Assembly (NCBI RefSeq): GCF_039724765.1
Contig: NZ_CP155729.1
Coordinates: forward strand, 3,667,501-3,731,500
From: Sagittula stellata E-37
Lineage (GTDB): Bacteria > Pseudomonadota > Alphaproteobacteria > Rhodobacterales > Rhodobacteraceae
Reading direction: 5' to 3'
Length of the DNA: 64,000 bases
A program made the position numbers and the translations under genes. Every line of letters starts with the position of its first letter. The stretch's first letter is position 1. The notes under the pieces were generated by a model, which was not told where the DNA came from, ran no database searches, and saw nothing but the letters and a program-made list of their open reading frames with translations. This document shows, piece after piece, positions 1 to 7,409 of the stretch.

Positions 1-191
1 GTGATCGCCGCGACCTTTTCCTCGGCTTCCTTCAGCTTCTGGTCGCAGCGCTTGCGCAATTCCGCGCCGCGTTCATACAGCTTGATCGAGTCTTCCAAAG
101 CCACGTCGCCACGCTCCAGTGCGCCCACGACACGCTCCAGCTCTGCCATGGCCTGCTCAAAGCTCATCTCGTTCACAGGTTGGTCGCTCAT
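1..191 (-). CDS. xseB: Exodeoxyribonuclease VII small subunit (partial)
   Basis: The small subunit of exonuclease VII forms a helical rod that joins XseA to degrade single-stranded DNA in the cytoplasm. The visible 63 residues contain the family signature: a helix with MSFEQAMAELERVV followed by LERGDVALEDSIKLYERG. The family is usually about 75-85 residues, so only a short C-terminal part lies beyond position 1. The start ATG at 191 overlaps the stop of the upstream histone-deacetylase-family gene by four bases (ATGA), which implies translational coupling. In related genomes this gene leads into isoprenoid genes (ispA, dxs), which would lie outside the window; that is inference. Confidence 0.9.
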   Translation of the reverse strand, partial: MSDQPVNEMSFEQAMAELERVVGALERGDVALEDSIKLYERGAELRKRCDQKLKEAEEKVAAI

Positions 192-1114
192 GAACCCGCC
201 TCCATCAGGACTTCGACATGCGCCTTCGCCGACGCACTCAGGCCCGCAAGATCATACCCGCCTTCCAAAGTCGAGACCACGCGCCCGCCGGCCGTCTCTG
301 CCGCGATGTCGCACAGCGCACGCGTCACCCAGCGGAAGTCGTCCACGGTCCAGTTGAGGTTGGCGAGCGGGTCGTCCTGGTGCGCGTCGAACCCGGCCGA
401 GATGATCAGCAACTCCGGCGCAAAGTCCCGAAGGCGTGGAAAGGCATCGTTCTCGTACCGGGCGCGCATTTCCGCGCCGCCGCTTTCGGGCGGCAACGGC
501 AGGTTCATGACGTTGTCGTGCGCGCCGCGTTCTTCGGGGCGTCCCGTACCGGGCCAGAGCGGCATCTGCTGCGAGGTGATGAACAGGCTGCGCGCCTCGT
601 TCCACAACAGGTCCTGCGTGCCGTTGCCGTGGTGCACGTCGAAATCGACCACCGCAACCCGTTCCAGCCCGTGCACATCCAGAGCATGTTTCGCCGCAAG
701 CGCCGCCGTGCCGAACAGACAGAAGCCCATGGGCGTTTCCGTCTCCGCGTGGTGGCCCGGCGGGCGGGTTGCGCAGAAGACGTTCTGCGCCTCGCCTCCC
801 ATGACCATGTCGACAGCCTGGATCCCGGCCCCCGCCGCAAGCCGTGCGGCCCGGACGGACCCCCTCGACATCCACGTGTCGGCATCCAGCTGGGCAATAC
901 CCTGCCCGGGTTCGGCCGCGACGATCCGGTCTATGTAGCGTTGTGGATGCACCCGGCGGAGTTCCTCGTCCGTAGCTTCGCGCGCCGTAACGCGGTGCAG
1001 GTCGAGCGCCTGCAACGCGTGCAGGACATGTTCCAGCCGGGCCACGCGTTCCGGATGGCCATCCGGTGTCACATGCTCAAGGCAATCGGCATGGGTTATC
1101 AGTGCGGTCGTCAT
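188..1114 (-). CDS. Histone deacetylase family protein (zinc amidohydrolase)
   Basis: A 308-residue class II histone-deacetylase-like hydrolase of the arginase/deacetylase fold. Bacterial members remove acyl groups from small amines such as acetylated polyamines or acetoin-related substrates rather than from histones. The family signatures are visible: RPPGHHAE with the catalytic His pair, the DFDVHHGNGTQ metal-binding strand, and a C-terminal STLEGGYDL motif. I chose the ATG at 1114 because a GGGAGAG ribosome site lies about 8 bases upstream; an in-frame ATG at 1135 lacks one. The gene overlaps xseB by ATGA. The substrate is unknown; the polyamine-type transporter 5 kb away makes an acetylpolyamine possible but does not show it. 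Confidence 0.88.
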   Translation of the reverse strand: MTTALITHADCLEHVTPDGHPERVARLEHVLHALQALDLHRVTAREATDEELRRVHPQRYIDRIVAAEPGQGIAQLDADTWMSRGSVRAARLAAGAGIQAVDMVMGGEAQNVFCATRPPGHHAETETPMGFCLFGTAALAAKHALDVHGLERVAVVDFDVHHGNGTQDLLWNEARSLFITSQQMPLWPGTGRPEERGAHDNVMNLPLPPESGGAEMRARYENDAFPRLRDFAPELLIISAGFDAHQDDPLANLNWTVDDFRWVTRALCDIAAETAGGRVVSTLEGGYDLAGLSASAKAHVEVLMEAGS

Positions 1115-1155
1115 GACGCTCTCCCTCGAATTCACCTGAGAAGCGTAGCCGTGCG

Positions 1156-1857
1156 TTAGTCAGGTGCAAGCATGTATCCGGCGCCGCGCACCGTCTGCAG
1201 ATAGCGCGGCTGCTTCGGATCGCTTTCCAGCTTGCGCCGCAAACGGGTGATCTGCACGTCCACCGCGCGCTCTTGTGCCTGCCCCTTGTCACGGCCCAGT
1301 TCCTCGACAAGCCTTGTGCGGCTCAGCGCCTCACCCGGCTTGGCGGAAAAGATACGCATGAGCTGCGCTTCGGTCGCGGTCAGGCGCACGATCTCTTCGC
1401 CACGCCACATTTCACCGCGCTCGATGTCGTAGCGGACCGCGCCAAGCGTCATGAGCTTCGGAGCGGTTTCCTGAGCGGCGGGTTCCGGCATGCGCCGCAG
1501 GATCGCGTTGATCCTGAGCAGCAGCTCCTTCGGCTCGAACGGCTTGGCAAGGTAGTCGTCCGCCCCGGCTTCTAGCCCGGCAATCCGATCCTCCGTCTCT
1601 GAACGGGCCGTCAACAGCAGGATCGGCACCGTCGAGGTCTCGCGAATGCCGCGCGTCAGGCTGACGCCATCCTCGCCCGGCATCATCACGTCCAGCACGA
1701 TCATGTCGAAATCCAGACCCAGCAACAACCGCCGCGCATGGGCCGCATCGCGCGCGGCACTTACCAGAAAACCGTTCCGAACAAGGAACTTCTGCAGCAG
1801 CCCCCGTATCCGCTCATCGTCGTCCACGATCAGCAGATGGGCGTCGTTCTCACTCAT
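1156..1857 (-). CDS. petR: OmpR-family response regulator (PetR type)
   Basis: A two-component DNA-binding response regulator of 233 residues. The receiver domain (about 1-120) has the acidic cluster DDD at 12-14, the phospho-acceptor D56 in VLDVMMP, and the K in AKPF. A winged-helix Trans_reg_C domain fills 135-230, ending in RYLQTVRGAGYML. The gene overlaps the MarR-type gene by ATGA (1854-1857). This MarR-then-OmpR pair matches petP-petR of Rhodobacter, known for control of cytochrome bc1 genes and growth. No cognate histidine kinase lies next to it, as is usual for PetR. The symbol rests on gene order and domain type. Confidence 0.8.
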   Translation of the reverse strand: MSENDAHLLIVDDDERIRGLLQKFLVRNGFLVSAARDAAHARRLLLGLDFDMIVLDVMMPGEDGVSLTRGIRETSTVPILLLTARSETEDRIAGLEAGADDYLAKPFEPKELLLRINAILRRMPEPAAQETAPKLMTLGAVRYDIERGEMWRGEEIVRLTATEAQLMRIFSAKPGEALSRTRLVEELGRDKGQAQERAVDVQITRLRRKLESDPKQPRYLQTVRGAGYMLAPD

Positions 1858-2357
1858 CCGCGACCCTCCCTGAGCTTTTGATACTGGAGCCGCATCTCCG
1901 GGTCCATCATCGCTTCGAGCACCCGGCGAAACCCGGCGACCGCCTCAGGTCCAGCATCGCGAAAGGCTGAGCGCATCCGGGCACGCTGCACGTCGGACAG
2001 TTCACGCTCCAGCCGACTGCCTTCTTCGGTAAGGTAGAGGTGCCGCTCGCGCTTGTCCGTCCGTCCGACCCGGCTTTCCACGAGACCGTCTTCGACCAGC
2101 GTACGAAGCACGCGGTTCAGCGATTGCTTGGTCACGCCGAGGATGTTCAGAAGGTTGTTCACCGTGGTGCCCGGTGCGCCGTGTATGAAGTGGAGCGCCC
2201 GATGATGCGCGCGCCCGTAGCTCAGCCCAGCCAGGATACGGTCCGGGTCCGCCGTGAACCCGCGGTACGCGAAGAACATCGCTTCCGCGCCCTGCCGCAA
2301 CTGCTCGTCTGTAAGAAACAGCAGCGTCTCGCCCTGCGCTGTCCGCCCGTCTGACAT
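1854..2357 (-). CDS. petP: MarR-family transcriptional regulator (PetP type)
   Basis: A 167-residue winged-helix regulator. The central region holds a MarR helix-turn-helix (TVNNLLNILGVTKQSLNRVLR) followed by the wing VESRVGRTDKRERHLYLTEEG, both typical of the family. It is the first gene of the petPR pair and overlaps petR by four bases. It is transcribed divergently from the aminotransferase at 2515, so the 157-bp gap probably carries both promoters. An imperfect inverted repeat (GTCAG-N5-TTGAC, about 2389-2403) in that gap could be an autoregulatory site; this is inference. Confidence 0.8.
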   Translation of the reverse strand: MSDGRTAQGETLLFLTDEQLRQGAEAMFFAYRGFTADPDRILAGLSYGRAHHRALHFIHGAPGTTVNNLLNILGVTKQSLNRVLRTLVEDGLVESRVGRTDKRERHLYLTEEGSRLERELSDVQRARMRSAFRDAGPEAVAGFRRVLEAMMDPEMRLQYQKLREGRG

Positions 2358-2398
2358 CGGATGCCTCCTGTTGAGACCGCCATTTTAAGTCAGCCTTG

Positions 2399-2427
2399 TT
2401 GACATTCCAAGATCGAATTGGTAGCGA
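2399..2427 (+). promoter_or_regulatory. Candidate sigma-70-type promoter for the aminotransferase
   Basis: A perfect TTGACA hexamer at 2399-2404 is followed after 17 bases by TAGCGA at 2422-2427. The -35 is consensus and the -10 is weak. It lies about 90 bases before the aminotransferase start, in the divergent gap with petP. Confidence 0.35.
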
Positions 2428-2514
2428 GTTGCCAGTTTGGCGCAACTTTATATCCGGCGCGAACCGATTCCACGCAATAATCGGAAAAGCGCCGCAACAA
2501 AGAGGAGAGACGCG

Positions 2515-3387
2515 ATGGCCGAGAGTGCCTATGATGACCGCGATGGCAAGATCTGGCTGGACGGCAAGCTTGTTGACTGGCGTTCGGCGCAGGTGCACGT
2601 CCTGACCCATGGACTGCACTATGCCTCCTCCGTGTTCGAAGGAGAAAGGGCCTATGGTGGCAAGATCTTCCTGTCGCGCAAGCATTCGGAACGCCTGCAT
2701 TTTTCGGCCTCCTGCCTCGACTTCGAAATTCCCTTTTCCGTCGACGAGATCGAAGCCGCCAAGACCGAGGTGCTGAAAGCCAACGGATTTACCGACGCCT
2801 ACGTGCGCGCGGTGGCTTGGCGCGGCGCCGGTCCTGACATGGGTGTTTCGTCGGCCCGCAACCCCGTGCGCCTGGCTATCGCCGCATGGGGCTGGGGCAA
2901 CTACTATGGCGACGCGAAGATGAAGGGCGCGAAGCTCGACATCTCGAAATGGAAACGCCCCTCGCCCGAGACGATCCCGGTTCATGCCAAGGCCGCCGGT
3001 CTCTACATGATCTGCACCACGTCCAAGCATGCTGCGGAGGCCAAAGGCTGCTCCGACGCGCTGTTCATGGACTACCGCGGCTACGTGGCCGAAGCGACCG
3101 GTGCCAACATCTTTTTCGTCAAGGACGGCGAGGTGCACACCCCGAAGCCCGACTGTTTCCTCAACGGCCTGACCCGCCAGACAGTGATCGGCATGCTGGA
3201 AGAAAAGCAGATCAAGGTCCACGAGCGGCACATCATGCCCGAGGAGATGGAAGGTTTCGAGCAGTGTTGGCTGACCGGGACCGCCGCTGAAGTGACCCCC
3301 GTGGGCCAGATCGGCGATTACAGTTTCGAGGTCGGCGCCATGACGCAAGAGATCTCGCAGGACTACGAAAAGCTGGTCCGCAGCTGA
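2515..3387 (+). CDS. ilvE: Branched-chain amino acid aminotransferase
   Basis: A fold-type IV PLP aminotransferase of 290 residues that interconverts Leu/Ile/Val with their 2-oxo acids using glutamate/2-oxoglutarate. The expected PLP lysine is K159 in VHAKAAGLYM, at the same number as in the E. coli enzyme, and HGLHYASSVFEGERAY near residue 32 is the usual N-terminal motif. I chose the ATG at 2515, preceded by AGAGGAGAG; an earlier in-frame ATG at 2437 gives an N-terminus unlike the family. A D-amino acid aminotransferase is the main alternative, but the length and motifs fit BCAT. A palindromic repeat follows the stop. Confidence 0.88.
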   Translation: MAESAYDDRDGKIWLDGKLVDWRSAQVHVLTHGLHYASSVFEGERAYGGKIFLSRKHSERLHFSASCLDFEIPFSVDEIEAAKTEVLKANGFTDAYVRAVAWRGAGPDMGVSSARNPVRLAIAAWGWGNYYGDAKMKGAKLDISKWKRPSPETIPVHAKAAGLYMICTTSKHAAEAKGCSDALFMDYRGYVAEATGANIFFVKDGEVHTPKPDCFLNGLTRQTVIGMLEEKQIKVHERHIMPEEMEGFEQCWLTGTAAEVTPVGQIGDYSFEVGAMTQEISQDYEKLVRS

Positions 3388-3393
3388 ATTGAC

Positions 3394-3420
3394 GGGGGCG
3401 GAGTACAACTCCGCCCTACG
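3394..3420. repeat. Short palindromic intergenic repeat, family 1
   Basis: A perfect 9-bp stem (GGGCGGAGT / ACTCCGCCC) with a 3-base loop, ending in the CTACG that is the reverse of the GTAGGG flank of the other copies. It lies between the convergent aminotransferase and PAS genes, so it could end both transcripts. Confidence 0.7.
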
Positions 3421-3470
3421 TTCTGTTCATCGGGGCGCCGCCGTCACGCGACGACAAACTTTGCTTCGGC

Positions 3471-4730
3471 TCAGATCAGGGACCGCAACATCGCCGTGTT
3501 TCCCTGGATGACCGAATTGAGTTCCACGACACGAGCCAGCCTGCGTTCGATTTCGTCCTGACAGGCATCCAACTGTTCGACGATCCCGGACAGGGCCGTA
3601 CCGGAATTGTTCAGCGCCGCGCTCTCGATCTTGCACATCATCCGCGTGGAGCTGAGGCCGGTCACGTAACGCTTCATGTCCAGCACGCTACGGGCGAAGC
3701 GCTTTGCTTCCGCTTCTACATCGCCGAGCGATTCGGCGGTGGCTTCGAGGAAACTGTTGCGCACCTCGTCGCATCGGGCCGCCTCCGTTTCGGTCGACAC
3801 GTTGCTTGGATAAGCGTCGCGGTGCTTTTCCCGCTCCTCTTCGAAGATGCCGATCATCTCACGCTCGACCTGCGTGGCGAATCCCAGAAACTGGCCTTTG
3901 AAGATCGCGTCGCGGATGCGGGCAAAAACGCAGGCATCGCCGTCGACAAAGGTATCCACCCAGGTCGACATCTCTTCGAGCATCTGGCTGTAGTTGACCG
4001 AGATCGCACTTATAGGGCCGCCGGCATTTTCCAGGCGAGAGGCGATGATCCGCATGTTCATCGGTACGGTACGGATCGCTTTGAACGCTTCGGTCATCTC
4101 CGTCGTTTCGACATGCACCTGCGTGATTGCGCGCGACATGTCGAGGAAGCGCCGCTGGAGCGGGTCCAGTTGGCGGCCCATCTGCTGAGCACGGGTTTCA
4201 GCCTCCGTCGCCATGGCGTGGCTCTGGAAAGCGTCATAGCTCGAATAGCCGGCCTTTTTCAGGGTCTCCAGCAAGGCGTCGGCACTGGCGGAGGGTTTCA
4301 ACCCTTCTTCCCGTTCCCGGGCCAGAAGGGCCTTGTAGATCTGTTCAACGGTGCCCCGCAGTGGCGAGGCGGGCTTCAGCCGGGTCGACACATAGCCGCC
4401 TTCGATCGGGGCGATAAGCGCGAACACCCAGTAGTACCGGCCATTCTTGCACCGGTTCTTGACGTATCCGCCAGTAGGTTTGCCCTGAGCCAGGCGGCGC
4501 CAGATCAGTTCGAAAACACCTTTCGGCATGTCAGGATGACGAACGAGCTTGTGCGGGGCGCCGATGAGTTCGTCCCAGTCATATCCTGCGACCCGCTGGA
4601 ACACGGTGTTTCCGGCCTGGATGACACCCCGCTGATCGGTGCGGGAGTAGAACAGCTCCGAAAGATGGAACTGTGCCTCCGATCCCGCGTAGCTGCTGTC
4701 GGCGATAAATCGCGTAGTTTGGTCTGTCAT
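3471..4730 (-). CDS. Aer-type PAS domain signalling protein, copy A
   Basis: A 419-residue soluble protein with no membrane segment. Residues about 22-120 form an Aer-like PAS domain: FYSRTDQRGVI, then KLVRHPDMPKGVF (61-73), then YVKNRCKNGRYYWV (89-102), the features of the FAD-binding redox/aerotaxis PAS fold. Residues 130-419 are predicted helical. Within this, 217-257 (AIRTVPMNMRIIASRLE... GGPISAISVNYSQM) resembles, loosely, the hairpin tip of chemoreceptors; a second conserved block is SVLDMKRYVTGLSSTRMMC (348-366). HAMP and transmembrane segments are absent. The neighbour at 4814-6064 is a paralog. I infer a cytoplasmic redox or energy sensor; the output partner is not visible. Confidence 0.75.
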   Translation of the reverse strand: MTDQTTRFIADSSYAGSEAQFHLSELFYSRTDQRGVIQAGNTVFQRVAGYDWDELIGAPHKLVRHPDMPKGVFELIWRRLAQGKPTGGYVKNRCKNGRYYWVFALIAPIEGGYVSTRLKPASPLRGTVEQIYKALLAREREEGLKPSASADALLETLKKAGYSSYDAFQSHAMATEAETRAQQMGRQLDPLQRRFLDMSRAITQVHVETTEMTEAFKAIRTVPMNMRIIASRLENAGGPISAISVNYSQMLEEMSTWVDTFVDGDACVFARIRDAIFKGQFLGFATQVEREMIGIFEEEREKHRDAYPSNVSTETEAARCDEVRNSFLEATAESLGDVEAEAKRFARSVLDMKRYVTGLSSTRMMCKIESAALNNSGTALSGIVEQLDACQDEIERRLARVVELNSVIQGNTAMLRSLI

Positions 4731-4813
4731 TCGTCCGGCCCCTGAAAACGACCCGGCTCACTCTGTGCCGGATGCCTTGAGAAATCATGAATGCCTTCCC
4801 TGCCCCGCGCAGT

Positions 4814-6064
4814 TCAGGACATGCTTCTCAGCATTGCACTGTGACCCTGAATGTTCGAGTTCAGTTCCACCACCTTCGCGAGGCGGCGCTCGATCTCGTC
4901 CTGCCGCTCGTCGAGTTGTTCGACGATGCCGTTCAGGGCCGTGTCCGAGTCCCCCAGCGAGGCGCTCTCGATCTTGCACATCATCCGCGTGGAACTGAGG
5001 CCGGTCACATAGCGCTTCATGTCGAGAACGCTGCGGCTGAGACGGCGCACTTCGGATTCGATCAGCTTCAGGGAGTCCTGCGCCTCGTCCTGGAAACGAA
5101 GCGCCTCGCGCTCAAGAGTTTCCTTGTCCTCGGCCAAGAGCGTGGCGTCTTTTATGCCCGCCAGGTCATTTGCGAAACAAAGCGACATGGAGGACTGCAT
5201 CGACGACGCACAGACGAGAAATTGTCCCTGCTGGATCGCGGACTTGATGCGGGCAAAGGTACAATCCGGTCCTTCGGCGAACTGCTTGATCCAAGTCGAC
5301 ATTTCCTCGAGCATCTGGCTGTAGTTGACCGAGATCGCGCTGATCGGACCGCCCGAACTTTCCAGACGCGAGGCGAGGATGCGCATGTTCATCGGCACGG
5401 TTCGGATGGCGCTGATGACATCCACGAGACCTTCGACCTCTGCCCCGAGTTCGCTGATCGTGTCGAACATCGCGAAGAAGCGCAGCTGCATCGGTGTCAG
5501 TGGCATGTGAACCAGTTTCGAGGTGTTCTCCATCTCCGTGCGCAAGGCGTGCGCCATGAAGGCTTCGTAGTCGAGAAAACCCATGTCGGCGATTTTCGCC
5601 AGGAGACGCTCAGCGCTTTGTTCCGGAGTTACGCCCTCGTTTTGCTCCGCGTCCAGGAGGTCCTTGTAGATCGCCTCGATCTCTGCCCTGAGTTCTGTCG
5701 TCGGTTTCATCCTGACCGATAGGTAGCCCTCGGGGATCTTCCAGGTGAGGGCCGTGACCCAGTAATGGCGTCCGTCCTTCGTGCGGTTCTTGACATAGGC
5801 CACCATCTTCTTGCCGGACTTCAGACGGTTCCAGAACAGGTGGAAAACACCCTTGGGCATATCGGGGTGGCGGACCAGTTTGTGCGGCGCGCCTTTCAGT
5901 TCGGTCCAGCCGAACCCGGAAATCCGGCGGAAGACCTGGTTGCCCTCGACGATAACGCCGCGGTCGTCCGTGCGGGAATAAAAGAGCTCGCCGGGATCGA
6001 ATGCCACTTCGGCACCGGACAAGGTCCTGGTCTGGGGGGCAAGTTGTCTGTCGTGCTGGCTCAT
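4814..6064 (-). CDS. Aer-type PAS domain signalling protein, copy B
   Basis: A 416-residue paralog of the downstream protein, with the same order: Aer-type PAS with KLVRHPDMPKGVF and YVKNRTKDGRHYWV, helical linker, a block reading IRTVPMNMRILASRLES and then GGPISAISVNYSQMLEEM, and a C-terminal block SVLDMKRYVTGLSSTRMMC identical to copy A. The loop between the blocks and the N-terminus differ, so the two have diverged outside the presumed functional cores. I chose the ATG at 6064, which has AAGGA upstream; an ATG at 6103 would add 13 residues unlike copy A. The 83-bp gap between the copies has no obvious terminator, so co-transcription from a promoter before 6064 is likely. Confidence 0.75.
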   Translation of the reverse strand: MSQHDRQLAPQTRTLSGAEVAFDPGELFYSRTDDRGVIVEGNQVFRRISGFGWTELKGAPHKLVRHPDMPKGVFHLFWNRLKSGKKMVAYVKNRTKDGRHYWVTALTWKIPEGYLSVRMKPTTELRAEIEAIYKDLLDAEQNEGVTPEQSAERLLAKIADMGFLDYEAFMAHALRTEMENTSKLVHMPLTPMQLRFFAMFDTISELGAEVEGLVDVISAIRTVPMNMRILASRLESSGGPISAISVNYSQMLEEMSTWIKQFAEGPDCTFARIKSAIQQGQFLVCASSMQSSMSLCFANDLAGIKDATLLAEDKETLEREALRFQDEAQDSLKLIESEVRRLSRSVLDMKRYVTGLSSTRMMCKIESASLGDSDTALNGIVEQLDERQDEIERRLAKVVELNSNIQGHSAMLRSMS

Positions 6065-6176
6065 GACCGGATCCTTGTTGGGTTCGCCGGCCAGCATCCG
6101 CAAGATATGTTGTCAGAACGTGAAAACGGCAGGCACATCGCAGCGCCCGCCGTCAATTCTCTTCGTAAAATTGAGG

Positions 6177-6200
6177 GGTTAACCCAGTTTCCGGTTAACC
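6177..6200. promoter_or_regulatory. Paired GGTTAACC palindromes
   Basis: Two copies of the self-complementary octamer GGTTAACC, separated by 8 bases, lie between the permease stop (6222) and the PAS copy B start (6064). They can act as a double operator for the PAS genes, or fold together as an 8-bp hairpin that ends the ABC-transporter transcript. Each contains the TTAAC half-site of the cell-cycle regulator CtrA, but the 12-base spacing between the TTAA cores is not the usual CtrA spacing of 7. Confidence 0.4.
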
Positions 6201-6221
6201 GGACCCCGACAATTCGAACGA

Positions 6222-7406
6222 TCAGCCCGGGCTCATGCCCCGCATCCGTTCCGACCGGCGTCGCAGAATCTCGACAGTTGTCAGGAGCATGATCGAGATC
6301 GCCACGAGGATTGTCGCCACTGCAAGGATTGTCGGCGAAATCTGCTCCCGGAGGCCGGTGAACATCTGCCACGGCAGGGTCTGCTGCTTGGCCGAACCGA
6401 CGAAAAGAACGACCACCACTTCGTCGAAAGAGGTGATGAAGGCGAAGAGACCACCGGAGATCACGCCCGGCAGGATCAGCGGCATCTGGACCCGGAAGAA
6501 CGTCGTCACCGGGTTGGCGCCCATGTTCGCCGCGGCCCGCGTCAGCGACCGGTCAAAGCCCACGAGCGTGGCGGTCACAGTGATGATGACAAAGGGAATG
6601 CCAAGCGCCGCGTGGGCCAGAACCACCCCGAACAGCGTGCCCTGCAGACCGATGCGCGAGTAGAAAAAGTACATGCCCGCGGCCGAGATGATGAGCGGCA
6701 CGATCATCGGAGAGATCAGGATCGCCATGATCGCCCGGCGGAACGGCACATGCTCGGACGAGAGGCCGATCGCCGCAAGCGTCCCGAAGCTGACCGACAG
6801 GAACGTTGCGAAAGGCGCGATGATCAGGGAGTTGCGCAGCGCCTGCTGCCATTCCGACGAGGTAAAGAAATCACGGTAGTGCTTCAACGAGTAGCCCGCA
6901 GGGTCGAAGCGCAGCATCTCTGGCGTGAAGGTAAAGAAGTTCTCCGCGTTGAACGACAGCGGCATCACCACGAGGATCGGCGTGATCAGGAACACGAAGA
7001 TCGCGCCGCAGATTGTGCGGAAACTGTAGTGCCACAGGACCTGTCCAGAGGTGAGATACGGCGGCAGCGGAACGCGGTAGCGGCCCATGCCGATCCAGTA
7101 GATCAGGATGCCGAAGACGTAGCCGAAGATGGCGCCCATGACGGCGCCAGGCAGGCCGGCCAAGAGGAAACCGGCCACGGCAAGAAGGGCCACGAGCCCC
7201 CACTTGACCGAGGTTTCCATCTTCGGGTCCAGGACTTCCATCGCGACATAGGTGATCGCGGCAAGCACCACGAACCCCAGGACGATGCCCAGAAGGACAG
7301 ACCCGTTGGCAGCGCCGATGAACACCCCGGCGAAGGCCCCGAAGCCGCCCATGACAGGGGCGATGAAGCTGATGGGTTTCTTGATCGCTTGCGTTTCAAC
7401 AGCCAT
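6222..7406 (-). CDS. ABC transporter permease, PotC-like, with N-terminal membrane extension
   Basis: Inner-membrane permease of the spermidine/putrescine-type ABC family, 394 residues. The core from about 130 onward is typical: membrane segments near 132-151, 193-213, 225-247, 254-278, 310-335 and 358-378, with the ATPase-contacting EAA loop at 288-315 (LTRAAANMGANPVTTFFRVQ). Typical PotC is about 260-280 residues; here about 130 residues precede it, containing three to four hydrophobic segments (about 13-33, 37-57, 69-88, 89-107). It follows the first permease by 3 bases and is the last gene of the operon. The extra N-terminal domain has no function I can name. Confidence 0.85.
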   Translation of the reverse strand: MAVETQAIKKPISFIAPVMGGFGAFAGVFIGAANGSVLLGIVLGFVVLAAITYVAMEVLDPKMETSVKWGLVALLAVAGFLLAGLPGAVMGAIFGYVFGILIYWIGMGRYRVPLPPYLTSGQVLWHYSFRTICGAIFVFLITPILVVMPLSFNAENFFTFTPEMLRFDPAGYSLKHYRDFFTSSEWQQALRNSLIIAPFATFLSVSFGTLAAIGLSSEHVPFRRAIMAILISPMIVPLIISAAGMYFFYSRIGLQGTLFGVVLAHAALGIPFVIITVTATLVGFDRSLTRAAANMGANPVTTFFRVQMPLILPGVISGGLFAFITSFDEVVVVLFVGSAKQQTLPWQMFTGLREQISPTILAVATILVAISIMLLTTVEILRRRSERMRGMSPG

Positions 7407-7409
7407 GGA

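Noticed and set aside
2002..3408. A 468-codon minus-strand open frame over petP and the aminotransferase
   Set aside because: Crosses a divergent gene boundary and lacks any domain; the real genes are well supported.
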